From: Stercorarius parasiticus
Lineage: Eukaryota > Chordata > Aves > Charadriiformes > Stercorariidae
Length of the DNA stretch: 64,000 nucleotides
Assembly (NCBI GenBank): GCA_013396915.1
Contig: VWZL01002012.1
Location: forward strand, 744,001 to 808,000
Direction of reading: 5' to 3'
The number at the start of each line of letters is the position of its first letter. The first letter of the stretch is position 1. The translations under genes were made by a program, and so were the position numbers. The notes beneath the pieces are model-generated. The model had not been told where the DNA came from. It did no database searches and worked only from the letters and a program-made list of their open reading frames with translations. Below, piece by piece: positions 37,204 through 50,610 of this stretch.

Positions 37204-40200
37204 CCAGCCCCGGCTGAAGCCTCCTCCGTGGGGCTGTCAGCAGTTATCTGCCTTCCCACACACCCTAGATATTAAGGTGAGCTTAACTCCATCTATATCT
37301 GCCAGACTTGGGGATTCATCTCCCATAACTACCCGTTTCGTCCTGCTGGAGGTGTACAGCTGAGGATGGGCGAGATGGATCCGAAGCTTGAAGAATGTCC
37401 TTTCCTCCTCTTAAAAAATCCTTGCCGATGACGGGAACCTGCTGCCCATAATGGGGCGAAGCTCCCTTGGCATTTTTTCTAAGGAGTGATGAAGACATCA
37501 AGCCTTATATGGCTTCCATTATTATTTTGTTTTATTGTGTTGTTGTTTTATGAGGGACCAGAGGCCCACGGGGAGCAGGAAGGCGCTGCCATCTAAACCG
37601 GGGTGGGGAGCGGAGGAGGCACGTCGAGGCTGCCTGGTATCGGGGAATGATTTCATCCCAAGCCCTATTGTGGCGGGGAAACAATTCCTGTTTACCAACA
37701 GGCCCGCTATTGTGCTGCTGCTGCAGAGGAAATGTGCGGCCGAGCGGGGTTGCACAATGGCCGGTGTGGTCCCTTCCCAGCGCCCTTGGCTCCGTGATGG
37801 TGGGATAACGAGCAGGCTCGGGCAGCACATGGGTACCAATGTACCTTGGCGAGGCAGCCGGAACCCGGCCGCGCAGCCCCAGGCTGTTATTATTTTGGTG
37901 TGAGCATTGGGGGACGGATCCATGCTGAAATACACCCTCCCCTACTTGCTTTCGCACCCTGTTGCAATCAATTCTGGGGGCCCTGCGGGCGCTGCACAGG
38001 GCATAAGCAAGAGGAGGGACAGACAGCTTATAGCACCCTTTTATTATTTCTTAAGCTGGACTCTATGTAGGTAGTGTTAATACCAAACCAGAGAGGGATT
38101 TGTGGCTTAAGATGGTTAACATTGTTAAAGTGTTTCGGTCTCCTTGATCTCTTTCCCAGAGTTCTTTGTCCAGAATTTAGATCATCTCAATGCAAACCCT
38201 GGTGCCTCGGGCTTCCTCTTCTTGCCTCTTCTTCTCATTTTGCCCCATTTACTTTTAAAATGGGCATTAATCCATTTTAACCTGTGGACTAGGGGTGCAG
38301 CAGCTTTGCAGGGAATGTGAAGCAAGGTGATGCTAACCATGAAAGTGGCACTCAGAGGGAGGTAGCCCAGAAGTACCTAATCTGTGCTTTGCACACCCAA
38401 ACTCTGAACAGAACCCTCAAAACCCTCCAAGCCAGATATGCGGTGTGTCCGGACAAGAAATCTGCAGCCAATGCCTATCCATGATAGGACACAGGGGCCC
38501 AGATAGTCAAAGATGGTTGGAGGGTCCATAAACTCCTTGGTGGCTTCATAGACCCCACTCAGCCCAGCAATGCATTGTCTATGTGTCTGTGGCAACTCCT
38601 GAGCACTTTAGGGTGGGTTTTAAGAGGGAAGCAGGTGTAACCTTTAATATTTCAGATGTGTCCGTGCTCAAGTGGCTAGAGCTCATGCAGCTAATTTTAA
38701 TTGAAGTGGTTTGGGTGCTGCCAGCAATGCAGATCCTGTCTAGAGCCAGCTATGGCAGTGATCTAGGACTTACCTGCATCTCAGGTGGGTTTCATTGCCC
38801 ACCCTGTGCTCTATCTACCCATGCTTGAAGTTAGTGCAGATATGTCCCCCACTGTACAGCAACATCCTCCAGCACGTAGATCTGTTTGCTTTCCATCCTC
38901 CACCTCCCTCACCCAGCCCACCTCCTTCCGACAGGGTACAGCCCTTTGGGTTATCATTACCGGTCCTGCCTCAGTGCTGGAAGGTGACAGATGACCTGAT
39001 TTTCCACATCTCCTTCGAAAAGATGAAAACAGGGCTACATAAGAGCTCATCTGCGCTGCAGCAATGCTAACCAATGCATCGTTCCCCAATCCCTTAGGAC
39101 TTCTCTGCATGCAAAGAGAATGGGACAACCCTGGAAGGATGAAATAAAGAGTGAAAAATGCTTTTAAATTTACTTACTGATGTGTGGTCACCAAGCGGGG
39201 GCTGGGAGCAGCCCCCAAGCCTTACCATTGTCTCTCCATAAGGGCATTTATTGCAGCACCCCATCCAAGCAGAGCAACACAGGCTTCTGCCGTGTCGTGC
39301 CAGAATTTCTGCAAATGCCACGCGATTTATGCACATGTGCAACTTTGTATTTTGTTTTGGGGTTGGTTTTTGTTTTGTTTGGTTTTTTTTCTGTCATAGG
39401 CTGCTTGCAAATCTGTATTATTCCCTCAGCCTGTTAGGAGCGTATGCTGAGCCATTCCCAGTCAGTTGGAGCTTTTCCACAAGATGGTACTCAGCCCAGT
39501 CTGTAATTGAAACAGGGCATGGATGCTCCTGGGGAAAGCAGACGTCAGCCAAAAAAACAGGCCATGATAGTCAGAGATATTTAATATACAAATAAGAAGT
39601 TGTTTCATAAATATCTTATAAAAACTGTAATTTACTTCCCAATATTTTAGCAGATTATCTTAATGCAAACAGCAGATGTATTTCGGAATGATGAGACAAA
39701 TGTTTAGCAAAATTAAAGTTATTCATGTGCAGTCACACAGGGAATATTTGCATGATATTTTACTAATTGCTGCAAAATCTGACTTGTAGCAAATAAACAA
39801 ACAGGGGGAAAAAATAAACCAGCAGAAGGATTAGCCCCAGGCCTCTCTTTTTAAGTTCTCCCAGTCTTTCTTCAACCACTCAACTTTTCTCTCTGGCAGT
39901 TTGGGGTTCCTCCCCAGTCTCCCCATCGCTCTTCTCAGGCCCGTTGTCCTTTTGCAGACTCCCAGTTTTCCCCTGGTAATAGGATTTCTTCCGAAAGGGG
40001 CTTGATTTTCGTCTTCCTTTGGAGTCCAAACGCCCTTCCTCGGCCTGCAATTCTGCCTGCTCCAGTTTCTAATTGCTTGGCTGTAGTCAACAAGGCCAAT
40101 TTCCAATTGTCAAATTTCCTTATGCATTTTGGGGAAAATACTTTGCTGTTTTACCTATCTCAGAGGTTGTCCCAAATAGGATGGTCCATACAGAAAAACC

Positions 40201-41190
40201 CAATGCAAAAGGAGGGGATGCTTTTTTAGTGGCCAGGAATTCAGACTTGGGTTGCTTTAACGTTCTCCTACGAGTTTCGAGTTACAGCAGCGAGAATCGA
40301 GTTGTAGTTGCTGATTGTTATGACATTATTTTATGTCAGGTCTATTTATTTGCCCTCCTGGAAAAGAGAATGTATTTCGAGACGTCAAAATATTTTGTTC
40401 GCCTTCATTCGATTGTAAGAGGAGCCTTAGGTGAGGTAAGAAAAATGTATGTTTATCAAAATTTTGGTGCACGGTAGATGGTTACATGTTTGTACATATT
40501 TCATACTCCCAAATTGAAGGAATGCTGAGGGTGCGAAAAAATCAAGCAGTGGGAAGTTAGCAAAGGCCAGAATTAAAATTGATACGTCTTATATAGAAAT
40601 ACCATTGACTGCAGGAGCAAGTGAAGAGCAGCACTGGAAAGAGAAGTCCTTGGTTTCACAGTCAGCTGCTTTTTGCCCAAGGTACTGGAGTATCTAGCAT
40701 CAGCGATTGTCTCTTACCATCCTTCTGTCAGTTGCTGTAGGTGGATAGGAAATACACTTTTTTTACATGACTTCTACAAGCGAAGGGGAATTTTTTAAAG
40801 CGTTTGAGCCTTTAAGATCCCGAATCACATTGTAAGTCATGTCTCTAATGCTGAAAATAATTCCCTGTTACGAGTTGGATTCTGGAGGAGGGTCCGGGAG
40901 GCTTGGAGGGAATGTGTGCAGCCACTGTTTGGGCACTTCATTGCCCAGACAGGTCAGCGAGGGACACCAAAACTCAGGTGCTCACTCAGTGGTGATGCAA
41001 ACGCTGCTTTCTTCCAATGGAAAGCCAGGGCATAGGGTTTAAACCTGCAGATTAAGTTGCTGGGCTTTGCTCAAGAATTGCTGTCTGTAGGAAACCGGGG
41101 GGCTACAAGCTGCCATTCCCCACAATTCGTGCCTGGACAGCATTCTGGTTTGGTTGGGGCATTCATCAAGTGCCAGTGGCCAGCCTGATG

Positions 41191-41210
41191 TGGGATGGGA
41201 TGGGATGGGA
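41191..41210. repeat. (TGGGA)n short tandem repeat
   Basis: Four perfect TGGGA pentamers. Confidence 0.85.
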
Positions 41211-43030
41211 CGCACACCTCCTCTTAGCTCATAAAATGTGCATTTGCAGCATCCAGCTTTTCATGCTGGCCAGTATTTCCATTTTGACTGGCATTTTCCT
41301 GGTGGTTGTGAGGTGGATGGAGATGCTGAACTAAATGCACACGTAGATGCTAAGGAGTCTGTAAATAATAAGATCAACTGTACATCCCAAATGGCTCTCT
41401 GAGATTTTGCTAAAGTACTTCTGTAGGGTCAGTTCTCATCTAACCTGATTTTTTTTTATTTTTTTATTTGAAGCAACTAAGGTAACGCAAAAGGCAACAG
41501 GTACATTAGCTGACTGAATAGGAAAAGTGAAGGGGAGAACAGGGCATCATTGTTGTTATTCTTTTTTCATTAAAAGAGGTGGGGGGTTCCATTCCTGAAG
41601 TTTACATTTTGAACTCACTAAAGTCTTTCTTTGGCCTCTCCCATCCGCAGGTCACCACAGGAATATGTAAAAAGGAAATGTTTTATTTTAACAGAGTCGA
41701 ACAAAGTACATGAAACACACCCTTGCCACTGCATAACATTCCTTAAGTTAAATCACAGAACCTAGCATAACCTTTTTTTTTTCTTTCCCCCCCTCGGTCT
41801 TTTATTTCACTGAAAAGAGCCCAAAGTATAATATTCTTTCAGGAAGCATAAATCGTATTGCTGGAAGTAATAGCAATCTCCTAAGCAAAATCCCGCAGGA
41901 CTCGCGCCACTATGCTTTCTGAAAAGCTGCATTCAAGTACATCCAGCGTTGCCTCTTTCCCAGCGGGCATCCTGAGCGCGGCACTTGTGGCCATGCACAG
42001 GGAGCTGCGGGTGATGCTGAAGGATCTGGAGCTTTTTGCATTAGGGTTTTCCTGATGTTTTGGCCCTTCCAGGCAGTCCTGAGTCTTGGGAGAAGCTGCC
42101 AGACTCCTCCCCAACCACCCTAACTTTGGTCCCTCTTCTTGCCTTTCAATATGCATGTGTAACTTCCATGAATGTAAATAAAAGTTATGTACACGCACGG
42201 AAGGGGAAATAGATGCATTTATCTTGGCTCAAGACAAGCAGCATCTCCCCAAGGAGCTACTTAGGAGGTTATTGAGAAGCCAACAGCAAAGTGCGGTGGG
42301 CTGTACCTTCCTACATGTGTGTTGCAGAAATTATTGGCGTGTTGCTGATGTTTATGGTGAACAAATAGTTTATTTCTGGGCTAAGAAAGATTCCAATGTA
42401 AATACTCAACTGGCAGCTAGCTGGAAGTTTGCCACTTGAAGTTAAAAGGCCCGTGACCAATGGTGTCAGATTAACATTTCCAAGTTGGACAATGTACAAA
42501 TGGTGTTCTTGGACTGGAATAGAAATAGATGAAAGTGGTCTACTGCAGTGCAAATAACAAACTGGCAACCAGCTGGTCATTGGAAAGAGAACATGCTATG
42601 GGAATATGCTTTCTGCAGAAATACTTTATTTTGGAGATAAGCATTAATAATAAGGAAGATGAGGCTTGTTTAACAAGAACCATATGGTCTCATCCTGCTT
42701 TTATTTCACTCAGTGGCAAAGCCCTGCTTGTCTTTCTTGGGTGTGGGATGGGGATTACTGGTAATAAGTAGCACAATAAGTTGCCTGATCCACTGTTGCT
42801 CTTCAAAAGGTGTAAACAATTTATTTTTAACCCACGTGTTGATATTTCAGGAGACAATAACTGAAAGGAAGCAGAAGTAAAGGGGCTTGTTGAAAAACAA
42901 CAACTTCTGACAAAATAAGCCAAGACAAAGACCCATTCAAGACAAAGTTATTGAACTGTGTGAAACCAATACAGCAACATTTCCAAGCTGATAAGTCTGA
43001 TAAGTGGAGAAGTTGTAGATGGGCTCATTC

Positions 43031-43051
43031 AAAAAAAAAAAAAAAAAAAAA
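43031..43051 (+). repeat. poly(A) tract
   Basis: Twenty-one consecutive A's. I see no retrogene, SINE body or target-site duplication upstream that would make it a retrocopy tail. Confidence 0.9.
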
Positions 43052-44154
43052 GAAAAGACAAAAAGAAAATTTTGTGGGGAGGAAACAATAGCCTGAAAAA
43101 AGGTAGCTAACGTGCAGATGGGGGAATAAGGCGGGGACTTTGCTGGGGTAATGGCCATGTCCTAAAAGCACTTGCTTGCTTTTTTGAGTAGCTACACAAT
43201 CTATTCTGTTAGCAATATAATTAAAGATAACAGAATTCAGCATCATAGAAAGAAAAGAAAAAGCAAGCCAAGGGAGTTGCAGCCTCAGTGGAAAATCCTG
43301 TTTTGGGAACTTTTCAAGGATGTAAAACATCGTCTTGAATTGTTTACTTTTATGGGTAGGAAGTAAAAAAGAAGTGAAGTAAGAGTGGAAATGGCATTCT
43401 TACCACAGTTGGAAGGCTGCAGTAAAACAGATACAACTCAACATTCCAAACTCATTTTTAAAACTGATTTTGGTTGTGGTTTTTTTTTTTTACAGTGGCT
43501 AAGGTTTGTTATTTTGGTCACAAAAAGACAGAAACATGGAAGCTCTATTTGTTATCAAGAAAAATCAAGGTTTGAACATGAAAAAATATGGATCGTGTGT
43601 GCAGAGGCTCACATCTGCCTTTGGATATAGGTACTCACTCCCATTGATTTCCGTGAGTCTGAAGACAGCTTATAACACTCAAGGATATCAAAATTCCATT
43701 ATGTTACATATTTAGATAACATCGTATTTCTGACTCTGCTGGTTTTGCTCCCAAAATTAATTTTTCTTTCTTCTTGCTGTAAAATACAGCAAATACTGGA
43801 AGCGGAGGGAAATGATACAGAATTTGGAGCACATGTAGATTCAGATGTTCAGTTCGACTGTCTTAGTTAATCTCCTGTTTTCGCTTTGAACACCCCTTCC
43901 TCTTCCCCTTCCCCGGGACTCATTTCTCCCTTGTCTTTACATTGATGGCAAAACAGCCTTAAACCATTTCTGTGTTTCTTTTGGACTCCCAATGGCCACC
44001 ACAACCCCTCCATCTAAAAAAACACTGAGTCCCCAGCCCAATTTTCTGCAATTTGGAAGTTGTTTCATGGCAGCCCAATGCTGAAGGCGAGCCCACGCTG
44101 GCTGGTTGTGCTTATGAGGGAAGTACACGCCAAGTGTGGTCCTGATCCAAGGCT

Positions 44155-44432
44155 CCTTGAAATATTGGGAGGCTTTTGTAGTGATAGGAGGAGGGGTAAT
44201 GACTTCAAACTGGAAGAAGGTAGATTTAGATTAGATATCAGGAAGAAATTTTTCATTATGAGGGTGGTGAGGAACAGGTTGCCCAGAAAAGTTGTGGATG
44301 GAGGTGTTCAAGGCCAGGCTGGATGGGGCTTTGAGCAACCTGGTCTGGTGGGAGGTGTCCCTGCCCATGGCAGGGGGGTTGGACCTAGGTGATCTTTAAG
44401 GTCCCTTCCAACCTAAACCATTCTGTGATTCT
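44155..44432 (+). mobile_element. CR1: younger avian CR1 LINE, 3' end intact
   Basis: The plus strand matches the 3' end of avian CR1 closely and in order: GTGATAGGAGGAGGGGTAAT near 44180, TTTAGATTAGATATCAGGAA, TGAGGGTGGTGAGGAACAGG, GTGGATGGAGGTGTTCAAGG, GGCTTTGAGCAACCTGGTCT, CCTGCCCATGGCAGGGGGGT, then AGGTCCCTTCCAACC. It ends in ATTCTGTGATTCT (44420-44432), the octamer-based CR1 terminus. The 5' side is truncated near 44155, as is usual for CR1. The short frame across it is a shadow of the 3' region, not a gene. This is the best preserved CR1 in the window. Confidence 0.9.
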
Positions 44433-44754
44433 CCTGCATTCCTCAGGGCAGGCTGCACACAGGTGAGCGCTGGTGGAACAGAATTTTGAATGCCAGCACC
44501 TTCAGGATTCAGTTTTTCCAGGTTTCCAGCAATTCTCTAATGAAAGGGAATGAGAGGGGACTTAGGCTTGGTGTGCCTTTATAGAAGCAGTATTAATTTG
44601 GCAATATTACCAATAAATAAACAGCCCCTAAAGAGTGAGATCGCATTGCCCCACCACCCAGCTCTCCCAAAAAGCTGGGGAGAACCCTCTGATTTCGTCC
44701 TGCTTACTCCCTCGCTTTTCTTTTCCCCAAGCAGTGGGGATAGCTGAAGAAGCC
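44433..44754. other. non-coding, nothing recognised
   Basis: Plain sequence between the CR1 copy and the enhancer-like block. I see no repeat or coding signal in it. Confidence 0.5.
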
Positions 44755-45100
44755 CGTCATCGTTTTATTGCTGTTTCTAATAAACACATATGGTGATGCA
44801 TATAACAAGAACAACAGCGAGTCACTATTGTTCAGCGCACGGCCATATGTGGGCTGTCCAGCAGCTCGGCAGCTGCATCGTGAGTGCTCAGGAATGTCGA
44901 TAGCCCAGAGAGAAAGGAATGATTTTTAAGGACTCTGAGCCTCACAAATAGTGCGTCTGCTTTACATACCGCTGTTGCTAAAACAACTTCTGCCCGTGCT
45001 GTGCCAAAAGCATAGATGCGGCGTTAGTCACCGCAGAAGTTTATAAGGTGATTAGATTGTTAGCAATTGCAATGAAGAGGCTGAGAAATTAGCTGGGACC
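44755..45100. promoter_or_regulatory. candidate conserved non-coding element with paired SOX-type sites
   Basis: This block is repeat-free and of high complexity, with CpGs kept inside AT-rich motif sequence. It contains an inverted pair, GAACAA (44809-44814) and TTGTTC (44828-44833), separated by 13 bases, an arrangement compatible with two SOX HMG boxes. The right half (44,980-45,090) has further motif-dense sequence, including GATTAGATTG and CAATTGC-type elements. Enhancer function is inferred, not shown. Confidence 0.33.
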
Positions 45101-45172
45101 ATGTTGAAGGGAGCTTTTGCAAAGCAAAAAAAAAAACCCAAATAAATATATTTTTAGATATAGAAATATTGT

Positions 45173-45214
45173 GTATGTATATACATATATATGCATCTGT
45201 ATGTGTGTATTTAT
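45173..45214. repeat. TA/TG-rich microsatellite
   Basis: Impure GTATGTATA/ATATATA/TGTGTG units. Confidence 0.7.
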
Positions 45215-48200
45215 ACGGTTAGTACTTTTTTTTTCCAACATCAGAAACTCAGGCACTTGCACATCTAGTACTTCACATAATAAAAACTTTGACCCCGGCA
45301 CTAGTCCATATTTATTTTGTCCCATTGTGCAAGGTTGAAAGGCATGCGATTTACCAATAGTTTGTTCTCCGTTAGCTACATTTCCCTCTGGCCTCGTACG
45401 GCTCTGCTCGGGTTGGATGATGCATACTTGAGTGATGCAGAGGCAGCCCAAACACGATGGTTGGGATGCCTTGTGTACATCTGTGTTTCTAACACTCTTC
45501 TTTTCCTGATGCCATATTTACCCAGCAACCTGATGGAAAATGAACAGCCCATCTGTACATCTTCATTTTTCCATCAGTGTGTTTGGGGGAGGGAGGGAGA
45601 GAGAGAGACTGTAATTGAGGGAAAAGAGAAATAAAACTTAAAAGCAGGCAACACTTTTTTCAAATTTGGACAAACACAGGCAGGGAACCATATCTTTATT
45701 TAAGCACTTGAATAATTTAAATGATGTTTTGTGTGTGTGTGAGAAGCTGAGTACCTACTGTAAATAAGAGGAGAGGGAGAAAATTGTAAGGGATCCAAAA
45801 ATCAACTACTTGCATATGTCTCCGAGCATGGCTTTTAGAAGTCTGATTTAAATATCAAAGTGTGTATGGTTTTGGTCAGTGTTTCTAACGCATGGCGGGA
45901 AGTCCCCGGTCTTGTATTTCTTTTGCACACCCCTCACACACACCGTCTTTGTCGCACACAAATTACCTGTATAATGGGACATGATTGGAGTAACCTATAA
46001 AACCCCGGGAAGAAACGCATCCAGGCATTCACAGAAACCATAGACGAGCTCAGACTGCCAAAATCCACAACCGGTTTTGCCTGGTAAACGAAACCACAAA
46101 CATTTGCACGCTCAGATATCCTAACAAAAAGTAAATATTCTGCATGACGTACTTTTCAGTATCGTACACAGTAGCACAAAAAAAAACAGGAAAAAAGAAT
46201 TTAATTTCTATTTACTCCATCTTAGGTGGTTCTTTCCAACGGGTAAAGCTGACATATGCACACCGACTCTCCTTGAAATAATGGAGGGCCATATTTTTCC
46301 CCCCGACAGATGAACACGGCACTCGGTTCCTCCTGGGAGCAGTGGCAGGACTTCAAAAAACTCCGCGCCAAGGCCTGATTTTCAGAGGTCTCCAGCATCC
46401 CCCAGTTCCTGTTGACTTGTAAGCAACTTGCAGCTTGAGGTTTTGCTCGTTCCTCAGCTGAATCTTTCAAAACTCGTGATTTCTCAGCATGAGTCAGTGT
46501 TTTATGTAACCCCAGCTTGCATTCCTCCAAACCCCTCCTGAGCTCAGAGTGCTCCAACAGCCAACCTCAAATTCTTCATCCTCGCAGCTGACAACTTTGG
46601 TCCTCCGGCAGCGGCACGACAAGCTCCTCACGCTGCTCCTGGGGGGTTTTGGGGCCCCGATGTGGCTCTCAGTGCGGGGACCGAGGCTGTAGGAAAGCTG
46701 GGCTGGAAGGGGAAGCTCCACTCCACAACAGGCAAGATGTTGGGCTTTCCTGCATCAGAAATGCCCATTGCCAGTTTTGTCCATCTGGTTGGTTTTTTTC
46801 TTTTCCCTGCAGCAGCATCAGTGTTATCCATGCCCTTACCAGAAAAAAAAACCCACAGTTTTCATGTAAAAGCGATAGGAAGGGAGGACACTGATGTGGT
46901 GGATCCCACTCCCCGTTGGTCCTCTGTAGGCACCTCGGATGGTAGATTCATTTTCCACCCCCAGCACCATGCTTCGCCCTGAAGGCAGCATCCATAAGCA
47001 GGGTTTTATGTGTGGCCATTCATATCCCAGCCTGGCTCTACTTGCTGTTTGAAACATAGCCAAGGCATCCAAGTCAATGAAACAAGTAGCTCAGAAGCAC
47101 ATTTTGGGGTATTTTTCCAGGTATTTTTGGCCTCTTGTTGTGCAAATGGCTGATGGCTTGTCATGTGAGATCAGTAGCTCAAATTTAGACCCTAGAAAGA
47201 AAGACAGAAAAAAAAGATTAAAAAAACCCAATTGAACAATTTTCTAAAATAAATGCTATTCTTTTGTCTTACCATCTTTAATCCTTTGTATGTAAGCGAG
47301 TACAAGTATATGCACTCAAAGGCACAAATACGTCCTGATGATAAAGCAGTCCCACGCAAGAAATGCTTTACAATGTTCAGAGAAACCAGGCACGAACGTG
47401 AAGATCAAGCAAGGGGGAAGGTGTGCCAGTCCACTCCACTAACCTACTTAGATGCAGCGCGGTAACAGCAAAATAACCTGCCATCTGATGCTCCGGATGT
47501 TGGGTCCGTGTGCTGGCACCGTGCAGACCTCGGGTGTGGAAACCCTCTCCTAGCAAGACTCCTTGTCCTCGTTAGTGCACAAATTTGGAATGCGTCTCTG
47601 TAGGGTCTCGGCCAAGTTTCATAATTGTAGTGATTGTGTAGAATGTGAGGAACATGCACCACAATGTTCGGATTCATTCTCTTCTTCCTTGTCCACCCAA
47701 CAAACCAGCACCTCTCCCAAGCTGAGGGTGTTGACACCTTCATTCCTCCAGGAAAGGGCTGTGTTGAAACACCTTTTTTTTCCCCAACTATATCAGTTGT
47801 CCTTCTAAAAGATGTAACCTCTCCACACGTGGGTGCCTGGTCTGTACTGATAACGTAACATTTCAGTGCTGGCCACCTACCTCCTGCTTGGGCAGGAGCT
47901 AACAGGTTGGCCATAGTTTTTCCTGAAGAATTTGGGCAAAATCCTTTTACAGCTTGCTTTGCCTATGGCCTACTTTTCCTTTTTTTTTCCTCACTGCAGA
48001 CCTCAAAAGCAATCCCCTCAGTCGTGGTTATATATATTTCACTGGAAGTGAAAGAGAACAAAACAAATAAAAACACAACGAGGCTCTTTCTCCACATTGG
48101 TACTTTTTTCAGACTTCCTACCAAGGATTTCCAACTGCATTTGTCGTCGTGTGGTAATGGCTCTGAATGAATTTATTGACGGTAGCTGGAAAAAAAGGGA

Positions 48201-48914
48201 AAAAATGAATGAAATCCCTTGAGACAGAAGGTATGTCATGAACTTCCCCAAGTTATTTGCAAATGTTTCTGCCACTTTCAATAAATCCCTCAAATTTCAG
48301 GACAGGCTACATTAATTACAGGATGGCATTATGTATTTAAAGGTTGCTGAAAGTTATATCTGCAATCAGTCATGTTCAAACTGCATGTTCACGTGAAATA
48401 TTTGTTATTTTAATACATAGGCATGCACGCGAGCAGCAATAGCATCCATGATGTTTTAATAGGCTTTTATTAGTTCGTACTCTCCTTGTAATCTTGTTTT
48501 ACAGTATGTGCGCTCAATGTGTTTGTGTCTATGCTCTTCATGCACACATCGCAGGATGCCAAAACATCCTTCTGCTTCCTTGTTTCCAACCACTTAGTCA
48601 GGCACTTGAACGCTTTCCAAATTGTGTTAAAAACCAGAAATAGCGCTATCACTTCTTCTTGTCGGAGTGCACAGAAGAGATGGAGATGGTGGTGGATGGA
48701 GAGGGCATCTTCATGAGTAAGCTCAGAGGAGCCTTCGTGCCGCGATGCCCAGACCTGATCTGGGACTTCCCACTGCCTCGCTGTGAAAAGTAGAGGGTTT
48801 GGTTCACTTGCTGGATGGAAAAAAATCAGTGCAAAGATGCTCCTTGTATGTTACCTCCAGTTTAAAAACGTTATGAATCAAAAGTTCCCTGGCCAAAAAT
48901 CACAGGGTGTTTGT

Positions 48915-48943
48915 TTANTAAATAAATAAATAAATAAATAAAT
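48915..48943. repeat. (AATA)n microsatellite containing an undetermined base
   Basis: AATA units run to about 48943. The single ambiguous base of the window (n at 48918) lies at its left edge, as often happens where reads slip on a repeat. Confidence 0.85.
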
Positions 48944-50491
48944 GATATCATTTAAATTTTTAACTACACTTCTTTTCCCAGGAAAATCTGAAATGACATT
49001 TAAACAGGGGTGGGTTTTTTTCTGAGTAAAATAGATTTAAAAATCAACTTTATATTATTCACTTTTTTTTTCTGAAACTAGCTAAGCAGGCCGCCTCCAC
49101 CTAGATTCAATAAATGCTTTGAAAGTGTGTTTCTGGTGAATTAAAAATTGCTCCTGAGACCATTCAAAGTGTTTCAGTCGTGTGAGGTCTTGCTGGGTAA
49201 CACTGGGATCACGTAATACGGATGGTCCTGGTTTCTCCAGAACATGTGCTCACTGCTTCTACCTCTTTTTTCTGCTTAGACTTGATGTTTTCTAGTGTGT
49301 ATCTCTTAGGCAAGGAAGCATCAATTTTGGCTGATGCCTGGAAGCTGTGCTGTAAGAAAAAAAAGAGCAGTATTAATGAGTATTAATTAACTGGATGCTC
49401 ACAACCGGAGGGAGCAGCGGAGGGTATTTTCCTTTGGTTGTTCTTGCAGATGTATATTCTCTGATGTCTACAGATGGTTCAGTTCATCCCATTGTCTTCA
49501 TGGGAGTCAACCACGGTTGCCTTGGTTCCCTGTCTCCATGAGGTGGGAATATCTGTCCAGTTTGACTGCAGCCGCCCAATGGGTTTAAAAGCATGTGTTG
49601 ACGCAGACGTGTGCCCACACACCCGTACATCCACGCAGAGCGTGGTGAGAAGCCAGCCCCTATAGCCTTAAGAAACCCAGATAAAAATAATGTTGCCATA
49701 GGAAGCTTCTGCTATGCCTGAGTAAGATGACTGCAAGGCTCCCACTGCCTCCTGAGAGGGGTCGGGATTTCAGATTCAATTAAGGAACTGGCCACGGAGT
49801 CGTGACACAGCCATTGCTGGCTGTCTACGCTACAGCCCACATTTGTTCATGGCCAGCAAAAAAAGCTGGTCAAATAACATTTATCAAGTTGTTTACTTGG
49901 CATATCCCCCACAATCTGAATAACTTATTTTACAGGGTTTTTTTTGCCCAGATGACAAGCTAGACACAGGGCTTACTAATATAATTATCAAAATTTGACG
50001 GGTCTCAAGTGCCAGGTTTCTCAGCGGAGCAGCATCTGTGGCCCCAACCAGCCATGTACTGAGGAGCACATGGCCACATGCCGAGACTTCTGCTCATAGT
50101 ATCTCCTAGCAGACGTGGCCTCCATGAAACATCATGGCAGGTAAGATCTATCCAAGCCAAGTTGGGTGTCAGGAGTGCATCATCTCCTGGGTGGGGGGGG
50201 GTTGATGGTGTGTCAGACCACAGAGCCTTACACCCTGCTACCAGACTGGAGTAAAAGAGCCACTTCACAGGGAGAAAGAAGCAAGTGAGGAGCTCTTGCA
50301 GGATGGTCTGCCCTCCTAGAGATAGCGAGGCTCAGCTCTAGCCTTCGGGATGCAGAGATGGTGAGAAATAGTGGCATATTTTTTAATTTGTAGAGGGTAT
50401 GACTGGCTTGATGTCATGGGTTGGGTCTTCTTGCTCCTCCAAAAGCAATGAACGTGCTTGCCTCAAGGCTGATGCACTCTTGGCAAATGAA

Positions 50492-50610
50492 ATAGAATCA
50501 CAGAATCATAGAATCGCCCAGGTTGGAAGAGACCTTTCAGATCATCTAGTCCAACCATCAACCCAACTCTGACAAAAACCATCACTAAACCATTTTGCTA
50601 AGCAAATATA
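50492..50610 (-). mobile_element. CR1: short CR1 LINE 3' tail
   Basis: The plus strand starts with ATAGAATCACAGAATCATAG, the inverted CR1 terminal octamers. It then reads GGTTGGAAGAGACCTTTCAG, ATCATCTAGTCCAACC and ACCATCACTAAACCATT, as in avian CR1. The element therefore lies on the minus strand and is truncated after about 100-120 bases. Similarity fades between 50592 and 50610. Confidence 0.9.

Larger units (their letters stand above)
37204..44154. other. non-coding stretch, no gene recognised
   Basis: 37530-37960 is GC-rich, with frames of 122-141 codons overlapping on both strands and no domain. 39831-40106 minus is a charged 91-codon frame, and 40073-40477 plus is a 134-codon frame in AT-rich DNA. 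Neither is recognised. 41447-43060 is AT-rich with T and A runs. A (GGGAT)n run and a poly(A) run are listed separately. Confidence 0.5.
45101..50491. other. non-coding stretch, no gene recognised
   Basis: Frames at 46222-46557 minus (111 codons) and 47444-47914 minus (156 codons) show no recognised domain. A stop codon lies just upstream of the first. Simple repeats are listed separately. The rest is ordinary AT-rich sequence with A and T runs. Confidence 0.5.

Noticed and set aside
39831..40106. Charged 91-codon minus-strand frame with a KVEWLKKDWENLKRE end
   Set aside because: It looks protein-like in composition but has no recognised family, no clear splice borders and simple pyrimidine-rich complement sequence as the cause.
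40073..40477. 134-codon frame in AT-rich DNA ending near a GAG|GTAAGA donor-like sequence at about 40437
   Set aside because: It opens at a TTG right after a stop codon, no suitable acceptor lies at its start, and the protein resembles nothing I know. RNA-seq could overturn this.
43031..43051. Poly(A) tract as a retrogene tail (also 57668-57688)
   Set aside because: No processed-gene body upstream and no target-site duplication recognised.
44060..44392. 110-codon plus-strand open frame
   Set aside because: It lies across the CR1 3' region at 44155-44432 and is a reading of that element, not a gene.
46222..46557. 111-codon minus-strand frame with a coiled-coil-like start
   Set aside because: It opens at TTG with a stop four codons upstream, has no acceptor there and no family resemblance.
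47444..47914. 156-codon minus-strand frame
   Set aside because: No recognisable domain or splice borders, and overlapping frames lie on the other strand.
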